A stretch of 64,000 bases of DNA from CAMYMQ01 sp963730305. Its GTDB lineage: Bacteria; Pseudomonadota; Alphaproteobacteria; Bin65. Numbering within the stretch: the first letter of the stretch is position 1; every line of letters begins with the position of its first letter. A program made the translations under genes and the position numbers. Below are positions 27,764 to 36,070 of the stretch, in pieces. Under the pieces are notes generated by a model. The model ran no database searches and had not been told where the DNA came from. It was given only the letters and a program-made list of their open reading frames with translations. Location of the stretch: contig CAVSRB010000004.1 in assembly GCA_963730305.1 (NCBI GenBank), forward strand, positions 682,001 to 746,000, read 5' to 3'.

Positions 27764-29724
27764 CCGGCGCGACGCCAGCCGCGGCCACCGCCGTCGAGAC
27801 CCAAACCCCGGCGCGCGCGGGCGCGTGGCGCCGGTTCGCCCGCAACCGCACCGCGGTCGCCGGTCTGGCCGTTCTGGGTTTGGTCGTGCTGGTCGCCCTG
27901 GTCGGGCCGTTCGCCGGCTTGCCCGATCCGGCGCGGACCCACCTCGGCGCCCGCCTGCTGCCGCCGCTCTCCGACGGCCACCTCTTGGGCACCGATCACC
28001 TGGGCCGCGACCTGGTCGCCCGGCTGGTCGAGGCGTTGCGCACGAGTCTTGGCATCGCGGCCGCGGCGACCTTGCTGTCCGCGGCGGTCGGCGGCGTCCT
28101 CGGCCTGACCGCGGGCTACGCCGGGCGGATCACCGACGCGGTGACCATGCGCGGCGTCGACATCCTGATGGCCTTTCCCTACCTGCTGCTCGCGCTGGCG
28201 CTGATCGCGGCGCTCGGGCCGGGCCTGTTCAACGCGCTGCTCGCCGTCGCGGTGGTCAACATCCCCTTCTTCACCCGGTCGGTGCGCGGCGTCACCGTGG
28301 CGCTGCGCCAACGCGACTTCGTTGCCGCGGCGCGGCTGTCGGGGCTCTCGGGGCCGGGCATCGTGGCGTTCGAGATCCTGCCCAACGTGCTGCCGACGAT
28401 GATCACCCTGGGCGCGACAACGCTCGGCTGGATGATCCTCGAGACCGCCGGCCTCAGCTTCCTCGGCCTCGGCGCCCAGCCGCCCGCCGCCGACCTCGGC
28501 TCGATGCTGGGCGAGGGCCGGACCGTGATGTTCATCGCACCCCACGTCACCCTCGTCCCCGGGCTCTCGATCCTGGTCGTCGTCGTCGCGCTCAACCTGG
28601 TCAGCGACGGGCTCCGCGACCTGATCGACCCGCGCCTGGCCGCGGGCGAACTGGCGCGGCCGCTGCCCCGCACCGCGGTCGACGCGCCCGCCCCGGCAGC
28701 CGCCGATACCGGCCCCGTCGGTACCGGCCTCGTCGACCCCGACGACGCCTTGCTCGCGATCCGCGGCCTCGAGGTGCGGTTCGCCGCGCGCGGCGGCGAC
28801 TTCGCCGCGACCCGCGCGGTCGACCTCTCGATCGGGCCCGGCGAGAGGGTCGGCCTGGTCGGCGAATCGGGCTCGGGCAAGAGCGTCACGGCGCTCGCGG
28901 TCCTCGGGCTGGTGCCGACGCCGCCCGGGCGGATCGCGGGCGGGCAAATCCTGTTCGACGGCGCCGACCTGGTGCGCACGCCGCTCGCCGCGCTGACCGC
29001 GCTGCGCGGCCGGCGCATCGCAATGGTGTTCCAGGACCCGGCGTCGAGCCTCAACCCGCTGATGCCCGTCGGCGCGCAGGTCGCCGAGGTGCTGCGCCGG
29101 CACGAGGGCCTGTCGCCGCGCGCGGCGCACGACCGGGCCGTCGCCATGCTCGGCCGGGTCCGCCTGCCCGACCCGGAACGGATCGCCCGCGCCCGCCCGC
29201 ACGAGCTGTCGGGCGGCATGCGCCAGCGGGTGATGATTGCCATGGCGCTCGCCTGCGCGCCCGACCTGGTGCTCGCCGACGAGCCGACCACGGCGCTCGA
29301 CGTCACCACCCAGGCGCAGATCCTCGACCTGCTCTCCGAGCTGTGCCGCGAACAGGGCAGTGGCCTTCTGCTGATCTCCCACGACATCGCGGTGATCGCC
29401 CAGACCTGCGCACGGGTCGCGGTGATGTATGCCGGCGAAGTGGTCGAGACCGGGCCGACCGATGCGCTCGTCGCCCACCCGCTCCATCCCTACACCCAGG
29501 CGCTGCTCGCCTGCGCGCCGCGGCTCGGGGCCGGGCGCCGGGGATTCACGCCGATCGCGGGTCGGCCACCGTCGCCGGGCGCATTGCCGCCGGGCTGCGT
29601 GTTCGCGCCGCGCTGCCCACACCGGATCGACGCCTGCACCGCGGCGCCGGTCGAGATGGATCGCTTTTCCGGCGAGCGTTCCGCGCGCTGCATCCGGGTC
29701 GACCAATGGTTGGACCGGACATGA
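27760..29724 (+). CDS. Fused ABC permease (DppC type) and ATPase (DppD type)
   Basis: 654 residues in one uninterrupted frame. Residues 1-300 are a DppC permease (FARNRTAVAGLAVLGLVVLV, GTDHLGRDLVARLV, and the loop RQRDFVAAARLSGLSGPGI). An Ala/Pro/Thr linker follows. From about 330 the rest is a DppD ATPase with Walker A GESGSGKS near 368, LSGGMRQR, LADEPTTALD and the oligopeptide C-terminal zone (GCVFAPRCPHRIDAC). The domains are normally separate proteins; the fusion fixes their stoichiometry. It overlaps dppB and dppF by ATGA at both ends. Confidence 0.93.
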   Translation: MTGATPAAATAVETQTPARAGAWRRFARNRTAVAGLAVLGLVVLVALVGPFAGLPDPARTHLGARLLPPLSDGHLLGTDHLGRDLVARLVEALRTSLGIAAAATLLSAAVGGVLGLTAGYAGRITDAVTMRGVDILMAFPYLLLALALIAALGPGLFNALLAVAVVNIPFFTRSVRGVTVALRQRDFVAAARLSGLSGPGIVAFEILPNVLPTMITLGATTLGWMILETAGLSFLGLGAQPPAADLGSMLGEGRTVMFIAPHVTLVPGLSILVVVVALNLVSDGLRDLIDPRLAAGELARPLPRTAVDAPAPAAADTGPVGTGLVDPDDALLAIRGLEVRFAARGGDFAATRAVDLSIGPGERVGLVGESGSGKSVTALAVLGLVPTPPGRIAGGQILFDGADLVRTPLAALTALRGRRIAMVFQDPASSLNPLMPVGAQVAEVLRRHEGLSPRAAHDRAVAMLGRVRLPDPERIARARPHELSGGMRQRVMIAMALACAPDLVLADEPTTALDVTTQAQILDLLSELCREQGSGLLLISHDIAVIAQTCARVAVMYAGEVVETGPTDALVAHPLHPYTQALLACAPRLGAGRRGFTPIAGRPPSPGALPPGCVFAPRCPHRIDACTAAPVEMDRFSGERSARCIRVDQWLDRT

Positions 29725-30536
29725 TCGACGACGACGGCGCGACCGATACCGGCGGCATGACTGGCTGCCTCGCGCTCGACGGCCTGACCAAGCGGTTCGG
29801 GCGCGGGCGCGACGCGGTCACGGCGGTCGACGACGTCTCACTGACGATCGAGCCGGGGACGATCTTCGGCCTCGCCGGCGAATCGGGCTCGGGCAAGTCG
29901 ACGCTCGCCCGCCTCGTCGCCGGCCTGCTCGCGCCCGACCGCGGCACCGTCCGGCTCGGCGGCGACGACCTGTCGCGCCTGCCCCGGCGCGATCGGCTGC
30001 GGCGGGTGCAACTCGTCTTCCAGGACCCGGCGACGGCGCTCAACCCCCGCCACACCGTCGGGCGCATCCTGTCGATCCCGCTGACCCGGATCGGCGGCTG
30101 CCCGCGCCGCGACCTGGCCGGTCGCCTCGACGCCCTGGCCGAGCAGGTCGGCCTCGACCCGGCGCTGCTCGGCCGCTACCCGCACGAGCTGTCCGGCGGC
30201 CAGGCGCAGCGGGTCGGCGTCGCCCGCGCGCTCGCCGCGACGCCGGAGGTCCTGATCCTCGACGAAGCCGTATCCGGGCTCGACGTCTCGGTCCAGGCGC
30301 GGCTGCTCGACCTGCTCGGCGCGCTCCAGCGCGACGCGGGCCTGACCTATCTGTTCATCACCCACGATCTGGCAGTGCTCGACGCCTTCTGCGACGCAGT
30401 CGCGGTGATGAAGGACGGCCGGATCGTCGAGCAGGGGGACTGCCGGGACGTGCTCTCCGCGCCGCAGCACGAATACACGCGCACGTTGATCGCATCCGTG
30501 CCGACTTTAATGTCTGCCGGCGTCACCATGCGTTGA
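29721..30536 (+). CDS. ABC transporter ATPase, DppF type
   Basis: 271 residues. Walker A is GESGSGKS, the Q-loop is in VFQDPATALNPRHTVG, the signature is ELSGGQAQRVGVARAL and Walker B is LILDEAVSGLD. The C-terminal oligopeptide extension is short. The start at ATG 29721 is set by the ATGA overlap with the fused gene; the ATG at 29706 is less likely. It completes a full transporter of binding protein, DppB, fused DppCD and DppF. Confidence 0.94.
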   Translation: MIDDDGATDTGGMTGCLALDGLTKRFGRGRDAVTAVDDVSLTIEPGTIFGLAGESGSGKSTLARLVAGLLAPDRGTVRLGGDDLSRLPRRDRLRRVQLVFQDPATALNPRHTVGRILSIPLTRIGGCPRRDLAGRLDALAEQVGLDPALLGRYPHELSGGQAQRVGVARALAATPEVLILDEAVSGLDVSVQARLLDLLGALQRDAGLTYLFITHDLAVLDAFCDAVAVMKDGRIVEQGDCRDVLSAPQHEYTRTLIASVPTLMSAGVTMR

Positions 30537-30856
30537 GTCTCGGTCGAGGCCTGCCCAAATGACCGAAATGGGTCAAATGCAGTCGTCACGGAACCCTGTG
30601 CGGGATGTCCGCCTTTGGCGACGAGCGGACGAGACGGCTCGACCATCCGACGACCAGGCGGGCCAGCCTGCCTTGCGATCCCTGAACAAATTCCTACATT
30701 TTGAGCCGGGCATTGGCTGGGTTTCCTACCCGAGGGCGTCCGAGAATGATAACCGATGATAACCTTTTGCCCCTTTCGCGCCGCCCGGCCCCCTGACTCG
30801 GCGCATGGGCGTCCTACCTTGGGGTAAGAGGCGATCGGCAACGCGGGAGGAGACGC
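30537..30856. other. 320-base intergenic stretch
   Basis: No convincing gene. A 66-codon frame (30559-30759) lacks any recognisable sequence. The end carries GGGAGGAG at 30846-30853, the ribosome site of the DUF427 gene. The promoter of that gene probably lies here. Confidence 0.5.
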
Positions 30857-31681
30857 ATGACCAACGACCACAACCGGCGCGGCGTGCGCGCGGTCAAGTT
30901 CGAGGACGGCTGGCGCACCGATCCGGTCTACGCCATCGACGTCGAGCCCTGCCCCAAGCGGGTGCGGGTCGAATTCGGCGGCGAGACCGTCGCCGACAGC
31001 CTCGGCGTCCTGACCCTGCGCGAACAGGGCCACCTGCCGGTCTACTACTTCCCCAAGGCCGACGTGCGCATGGACCTGATGACGCCGACCGACCACCAGA
31101 CCCACTGCCCGCACAAGGGCGACGCCCGCTACTGGACGATCGCGGCGGGCGGCGCCACGGCGGAGAACGCGGTCTGGGCCTATGACGATCCGTTCGAGCA
31201 GATGGCGATCCTCAAGGACCACGTCGCCTTCTACTGGAACAAGATGGACCGCTGGCTGGAAGAGGACGAGGAGGTGCTGGTCCACGCCCGCGACCCGCGC
31301 AAGCGGATCGACATCATTCCCAGCACGCGGCCGGTCCGGGTCGTGCTCGGCGGCGAGACCGTCGCCGACTCGTCGGACGCCATGTTCCTGTTCGAGACCG
31401 ACCTGCCGACCCGCTACTACCTTCCCCCGGCCGACGTGCGCACCGACCTGCTGACGCCGACCGAGACCCGCACCCGCTGCCCCTACAAGGGCGAGGCGGT
31501 CTACTGGTCGGCCGCGGTCGGCGGCGCGACCTTCGACGACGTGGTGTGGAGCTATCCCGACCCGATCGTCGAATCGAGCCGGATCAAGGACCGCCTGTGC
31601 TTCTACAACGAGAATGTCGACGCGGTGTTCGTCGACGGGATCGAGCAGCCGAAGCCGCGGACCAAGTGGTCGAAACGGTGA
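30857..31681 (+). CDS. Tandem DUF427 protein
   Basis: 274 residues with two DUF427 domains. Domain 1 has FGGETVADSLGVLTLRE, PVYYFPKADVRMDLM and CPHKGDARYWTI; domain 2 has LGGETVADSSDAMFLFE, RYYLPPADVRTDLL and CPYKGEAVYWSA. The two copies are clearly alike, so they arose by duplication. DUF427 proteins are widespread small cytosolic proteins without a proven function. A third copy in this window is fused to an adenylate cyclase (6436-7996). The start has GGGAGGAG four bases upstream. Confidence 0.92.
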   Translation: MTNDHNRRGVRAVKFEDGWRTDPVYAIDVEPCPKRVRVEFGGETVADSLGVLTLREQGHLPVYYFPKADVRMDLMTPTDHQTHCPHKGDARYWTIAAGGATAENAVWAYDDPFEQMAILKDHVAFYWNKMDRWLEEDEEVLVHARDPRKRIDIIPSTRPVRVVLGGETVADSSDAMFLFETDLPTRYYLPPADVRTDLLTPTETRTRCPYKGEAVYWSAAVGGATFDDVVWSYPDPIVESSRIKDRLCFYNENVDAVFVDGIEQPKPRTKWSKR

Positions 31682-31709
31682 GTGGCGTCGGCGTCCCGCG
31701 TTCGGCGGC

Positions 31710-32186
31710 TCAGGCCAGCGCCTTCTCGATCGCGCCGCGGATCTCCGGGTCGTTGGGCCCGACGTTGGACGGCCAGACGCCGACCAGGTTGCCGTCGCCG
31801 TCGATCAGGTATTTGTGGAAGTTCCACTTGGGCGCCGCGTCCTCGCCCAGCTCCTTCGCGATCCAGCGGTAGAGCGGATGGGCGTTGGGGCCGATCACCG
31901 CCTGCTTGGCCGTCATCGGGAAGGAGACCGCGTAGGTCGCCTCGCAGAAGGCCTTGATCTCGGATTCGTCGCCCGGTTCCTGGCCGCCGAAGTCGTTGGA
32001 CGGGATGGCGAGCACGACAAGTCCTCTCTCTCCCAGGTCTTCCCAAAGCGCCTCCAGGTCCCGGTACTGGGGCGTGAAGCCGCATTCCGACGCGGTGTTG
32101 ACGAGCAGCACGGGCTTGCCCTTGAAGTTGGACAAGGCGATGGTGCCCCCGTCGATGGCCGGAATGACGAACTCGTGCGCATTCAT
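31710..32186 (-). CDS. Glutathione peroxidase family protein
   Basis: 158 residues. The redox Cys35 lies in NTASECGFTPQY (cysteine rather than selenocysteine). The Gln is in SNDFGGQEPG and the Trp in KWNFHKYLID. It reduces hydrogen or lipid peroxides with glutathione or thioredoxin in the cytosol, and no signal peptide is present. Many bacterial members prefer thioredoxin. It is convergent with the DUF427 gene. Confidence 0.95.
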   Translation of the reverse strand: MNAHEFVIPAIDGGTIALSNFKGKPVLLVNTASECGFTPQYRDLEALWEDLGERGLVVLAIPSNDFGGQEPGDESEIKAFCEATYAVSFPMTAKQAVIGPNAHPLYRWIAKELGEDAAPKWNFHKYLIDGDGNLVGVWPSNVGPNDPEIRGAIEKALA

Positions 32187-32297
32187 GGTTCAGTCCTCCT
32201 TTCTCCCCGATTTACCATATTTTTGCGCGTCTCGTCCCGGCGCATCAATATGAGCCCGCACGCAAATGGATAAGTACCACCGCTAAAGGTAAGCGTC

Positions 32298-33242
32298 ATG
32301 ACAGCCGCGCAACCCCGCATCGTCTCCCTGATTTGTAGCGCAACCGAGATCGTCGCCGCGCTCGGCCACCGCGACGGGCTGGTGGGCCGCTCGCACGAAT
32401 GCGACTACCCGCCGGGGGTCGAGTCGCTGCCGGCGCTGACCGCGCCGCGCTTCGACACCGGCGGCGTCAGCGCCGACATCGACCGCCGGGTCAAGGACAT
32501 CATCGGCTCGGGGCTGGCGGTCTACGACGTCGACGAAGCGCAGCTCCACGACCTCGCGCCCGACGTCATCGTCACCCAGGACCAGTGCGACGTCTGCGCG
32601 GTCAGCCTCGCCGACGTCGAGGCGGCGGTGTGCGGCTGGACCGGGCGCGACACCCGGATCGTCTCGCTCAAGCCGGAGAAGCTCGCCGACGTGTGGGACG
32701 ACATCGGCGCGGTGGCGCGGGCGGTCGACGCCACCGATGCCGGCGCCCGCCTGATCGCCGACCTGAAGGAGCGGATCGCGACCATCGCCGCGCGCGCCCA
32801 GGCCCTGCCCGAGCGGCCCCGGGTCGCCGTGATCGAATGGATCGACCCGCTGATGACCGGCGGCAACTGGATGCCCGAGCTGGTCGCGCTGGCCGGCGGC
32901 GAGAATCTGCTCAGCGACCCGGGCAAGCATTCGGAATGGATCACCTGGGAGGCGCTGGCCGCGGCCGATCCCGAGGTGATCGTGGTGACGCCGTGCGGCT
33001 ACGGCATCGACCGCGCCGCCGGCGAGATGCCGTCGCTCGAGGCGCGGCCGGGCTGGGCCGGACTGAGCGCGGTGCGCAACGGCCGGGTCGCGATCGCCGA
33101 CGGCCATCAGTATTTCAACCGGCCGGGGCCGCGGCTGGTCGAATCGCTGGAGATCCTGGCCGAGATCGTCCATCCGGGTGACTTCGACTTCGGCTGGAAG
33201 GGGCGCGGCTGGGTGCCCCACGGCGCGGCGGCCGGCCGATGA
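32298..33242 (+). CDS. Cobalamin-binding (BtuF-like) protein without signal peptide
   Basis: 314 residues of the periplasmic-binding fold used by BtuF. It shows RIVSLICSATEIVAALG, LVGRSHECDYP, VTQDQCDVCAVSLADVE and GRVAIADGHQYFNRPGPRL. No signal peptide or lipobox is seen, as in the cytosolic group of such proteins. A role in cobalamin or corrinoid handling is likely but no btuCD genes are here. Its TGA overlaps the thioesterase ATG (ATGA at 33239-33242). Confidence 0.85.
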   Translation: MTAAQPRIVSLICSATEIVAALGHRDGLVGRSHECDYPPGVESLPALTAPRFDTGGVSADIDRRVKDIIGSGLAVYDVDEAQLHDLAPDVIVTQDQCDVCAVSLADVEAAVCGWTGRDTRIVSLKPEKLADVWDDIGAVARAVDATDAGARLIADLKERIATIAARAQALPERPRVAVIEWIDPLMTGGNWMPELVALAGGENLLSDPGKHSEWITWEALAAADPEVIVVTPCGYGIDRAAGEMPSLEARPGWAGLSAVRNGRVAIADGHQYFNRPGPRLVESLEILAEIVHPGDFDFGWKGRGWVPHGAAAGR

Positions 33243-33637
33243 GCGTCGCCGACAAGGTCGCCATCGACCGCTACCAGGGTTCGATCGACTTCTCGATCGT
33301 CGAGCGCGGCCCGGATCTCACGGTCGGCGAGATGCCGGTCGGCGCGGGCGTGCTCAACCCGTTCGGCACGGTCCATGCGGGGGCGATCCTGTGGTTCGCC
33401 GACGTGATCGCCACGGTGATGGCGACGCAGGCGAGCGAGGTCCAGCCCGACGGGCGCGGCTTCCCGCTCGCGCTCACCCTCAACGCCAACCTGATCGGCA
33501 ACCAGGGCGACGGGGTGCTGCGCGCCGAGGCGCGGTTCGTGCGCAAGGGGCGGCGGGTGTCGGTGGTCCGCACCCTGGTCACCGGCACCGACGGCAAGCT
33601 GCTGGTCGACATGACCACGACCCACATGCCGGCCTGA
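33239..33637 (+). CDS. PaaI-type hotdog thioesterase
   Basis: 132 residues with a hotdog fold. The catalytic segment is NPFGTVHAGAILWFADVIAT; the usual HGG is HAG here, and Asp in FADV is kept. It would hydrolyse an acyl-CoA such as an aryl- or short-chain thioester in the cytosol. It is translationally coupled to the cobalamin-binding gene, though a shared pathway is not evident. Confidence 0.88.
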   Translation: MSVADKVAIDRYQGSIDFSIVERGPDLTVGEMPVGAGVLNPFGTVHAGAILWFADVIATVMATQASEVQPDGRGFPLALTLNANLIGNQGDGVLRAEARFVRKGRRVSVVRTLVTGTDGKLLVDMTTTHMPA

Positions 33638-33641
33638 GACC

Positions 33642-33675
33642 GCTTGGCAGCACTCCCGTTCAGAGGCTGCCAAGC
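33642..33675 (+). terminator. Strong hairpin after the thioesterase gene
   Basis: Perfect 10-bp stem GCTTGGCAGC / GCTGCCAAGC with a 14-base loop, beginning 4 bases after the stop codon. A/T-rich sequence follows but no clean T-run, so it is a likely but not classic terminator. Confidence 0.55.
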
Positions 33676-33769
33676 CATTGAAATAGAATAGAAAAATATC
33701 GACACGCCGGAATCGGCGCGCAACAATGTTCCCCGCGATGGCCGCGCAATTGCCATTGGAGAGGTGAGC

Positions 33770-34033
33770 ATGTCGGATCTGCAGCTACAGTTGGCGGGGC
33801 ACCGGATGACCACGGCGGAGATCATCTATCGAATGCCCGATCACCCCAGTCTGCTGCAAACCTACGTCTGGCAAAGTCTCGACACCGCGCCGCGGTTCCC
33901 GAAGCTGAGCGGCTTCCTGCGCTTCTGGGAGCAAAACCTGGACGGCGCGCTGCACCTGGTCCGGGTCGCCAGCGCGCCGCTGGTCCAGCCGGCCGAGTTC
34001 CAGTTCCGCGACGGCGAGCTGGTCCTGCACTAG
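33770..34033 (+). CDS. Usg protein
   Basis: 87 residues matching the alphaproteobacterial Usg family: GHRMTTAEIIYRMPDHPSLL, TYVWQSLDTAPRFPKL and the end PAEFQFRDGELVLH. Its function is unknown; it was named from a gene upstream of tryptophan-pathway genes in other bacteria. ATG 33770 has GGAGAGG upstream. Confidence 0.88.
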   Translation: MSDLQLQLAGHRMTTAEIIYRMPDHPSLLQTYVWQSLDTAPRFPKLSGFLRFWEQNLDGALHLVRVASAPLVQPAEFQFRDGELVLH

Positions 34034-34198
34034 CGCCCGGCGCGCCCGTTCCCGGGCTGCCGCCCGGGCCCGGTTTCGGCTGCGGTTCACGAACGGCCGA
34101 CCCGCGACGTAAATGGTTGCGTGGCGTCGGACCGACCGGCATTCTAGATTCCGTCGCCCAGCCGCCGGCTGTGCCGGCCCCAAGCGCCAACGCCCGCG

Positions 34199-36040
34199 AT
34201 GACGGAATCCACCCGGATCAGCCACACCCTGCCCAAGGGCTACCAACTCGAGGACTTCGAGATCGAAGAGGTGCTCGGGATCGGCGGATTCGGCATCACC
34301 TACAAGGCGCGCGACGTCCACCTGAACCGTCCGGTCGCGATCAAGGAGTACATGCCGTCCGGCATGGCGGTGCGGGACAAGGAGGCCGCCACGGTCTTCC
34401 CCGCCAGCGATTCCCACAAGGACGACTTCGAATGGGGGCTCGACCGTTTCCGCAAGGAGGCGGAGACGCTGGTCTCGTTCCGGCACCCCAACATCGTCTC
34501 GGTCTACCGCTTCTTCCGGGCCAACGGCACCGCCTACCTCGTCATGGAGTACGAGGACGGCAAGAGCCTGGCCGACATCCTCGGCGCCAGCAACACGCTG
34601 AGCGAGGGCGAGGTCGACGAGATCATCTACCCGCTGCTCGACGGGCTCGAACAGGTCCACGACGCCGGCTTCATGCATCGCGACATCAAGCCGGCGAACA
34701 TCTTCATCCGCCGCGACGGCCAGCCGGTGCTGATCGACTTCGGCGCCGCGCGCCAGGCGCTGGGCGGCCACAGCCAGGCGCTGACCAGCATCGTCACCGC
34801 CGGCTACGCGCCCTACGAGCAGTACGCGAGCGACTCGGTCCAGGGGCCGTGGAGCGACATCTATGCCCTCGGCGCGACGCTCTATCGCGCCGTCACGGGC
34901 GTGCGGCCGGTCGAGGCGCCCAAGCGGGCCGGCGCGGTGATGCGCGGCGAGCCCGATCCCAACGAGCCGGTCGCCGAGGTCGCCAAGGGCAAGTATTCGG
35001 CGACCCTGCTGACCGCGATCGACGCCGCGCTCAACGTGCTGGAGGGGCAGCGGCCCCAATCGGTCGCCGAGTTCCGCAACTACCTGATGGGCATGGCGCG
35101 GGCCGAGGCGGATACCGCGGTCAACGCGGCGGCCGCCCCCGGCCCGGCCGGTGAGGGCGCGACGCTCTATGTCGGCGGCGCCGTCCGTGCCAGCGAGCCG
35201 ACGGCGCCGACGGCGCCTCCCGCGGCGGCCGCCCCGGCGGCACCGGCTGGGGCCTGGCCGGCGACGGCAGCCACCGCGCCGACCAGGGAGCCGTCGCACA
35301 CGCCGACCTATCCGCCGCCCGACGCCGGCCCCAAGTCCCCGAAGAAGGCGCTGATCTGGGCGCTGGTCGGCCTGGGCGCTTTCGTCGTCATCGGCGGCGC
35401 CGCGGCCGGCGTCTATTTCGTCGATCAGCAGCAGCAGGCCGACGCGGACGCCGCGCGGCGCGCGCGCGACCAGAAGCTCGCCGAGGAGCGCCGCAAGGCC
35501 GCCGAGCTCGAAGCCAAGCGCCAGGCCGAGTTGAAGCGCCAGGCCGAGCTCAAGCGGCAGGCGGAACTCAAGCGCCAAGAGGAGCTGAAGCGGCAGGAGG
35601 CGGACCGCAAGAAGCGCGAGGAGGACGAGGCGCGCCGCAACAACAACGGGGTCAACCCCAACGCCCCCGAACAGGAGATCAAGCCCAACAACAATAACGA
35701 CAGCCAGACGCGGAAGGATCCGCTGCCCGACGCGCCGACCGCGGGCGAGCCGGGCGGGCTGATCGGCCGGTGGTGCAGTCCGCGCTCCCACATCACCTTC
35801 AGCGCGCGCACGATCGCGATCCGGAACCTCAAGTCGAACTGGACCGCCGTCTACCATGTCAGCCGCTACAGCATCACGCCGACGGTGGTGACGATCTACT
35901 TCACCGGCTCGAGCAAGGTCGGCAACGGCATCTTCGTGTTCAGCCGCGAGCGGCACAGCACCATCCGCATGACCCTGACCCGCGCCTATTTCGGGAAACG
36001 GTGGCGCAGCTTCTCAACGTATTTCTCTAGGAGCTGCTGA
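34199..36040 (+). CDS. Membrane Ser/Thr protein kinase with a small periplasmic domain
   Basis: 613 residues. The kinase domain (about 20-290) is complete: GIGGFGITYKA, Lys49 in VAIKE, HRDIKPAN at 160-167, DFG at 180-182 and GYAPYEQY. An Ala/Pro/Thr-rich linker leads to one membrane helix (384-407). Then comes a charged coiled coil with KRQAEL repeats (411-481), an Asn-rich spacer and a C-terminal beta-rich domain with two cysteines (GRWCSPRSHITF and the final FSRSC). The last part is likely a periplasmic sensor or ligand domain. It lies 30 bases upstream of a pseudokinase-TIR gene whose kinase part is clearly its paralogue, so the two probably form one signalling unit. Confidence 0.9.
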   Translation: MTESTRISHTLPKGYQLEDFEIEEVLGIGGFGITYKARDVHLNRPVAIKEYMPSGMAVRDKEAATVFPASDSHKDDFEWGLDRFRKEAETLVSFRHPNIVSVYRFFRANGTAYLVMEYEDGKSLADILGASNTLSEGEVDEIIYPLLDGLEQVHDAGFMHRDIKPANIFIRRDGQPVLIDFGAARQALGGHSQALTSIVTAGYAPYEQYASDSVQGPWSDIYALGATLYRAVTGVRPVEAPKRAGAVMRGEPDPNEPVAEVAKGKYSATLLTAIDAALNVLEGQRPQSVAEFRNYLMGMARAEADTAVNAAAAPGPAGEGATLYVGGAVRASEPTAPTAPPAAAAPAAPAGAWPATAATAPTREPSHTPTYPPPDAGPKSPKKALIWALVGLGAFVVIGGAAAGVYFVDQQQQADADAARRARDQKLAEERRKAAELEAKRQAELKRQAELKRQAELKRQEELKRQEADRKKREEDEARRNNNGVNPNAPEQEIKPNNNNDSQTRKDPLPDAPTAGEPGGLIGRWCSPRSHITFSARTIAIRNLKSNWTAVYHVSRYSITPTVVTIYFTGSSKVGNGIFVFSRERHSTIRMTLTRAYFGKRWRSFSTYFSRSC

Positions 36041-36070
36041 ACCGCAGCAGCGTTGAAGCGGGGAATACGG

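Noticed and set aside
30559..30759. 66-codon open frame before the DUF427 gene
   Set aside because: No hydrophobic segment, motif or ribosome site; composition looks non-coding.
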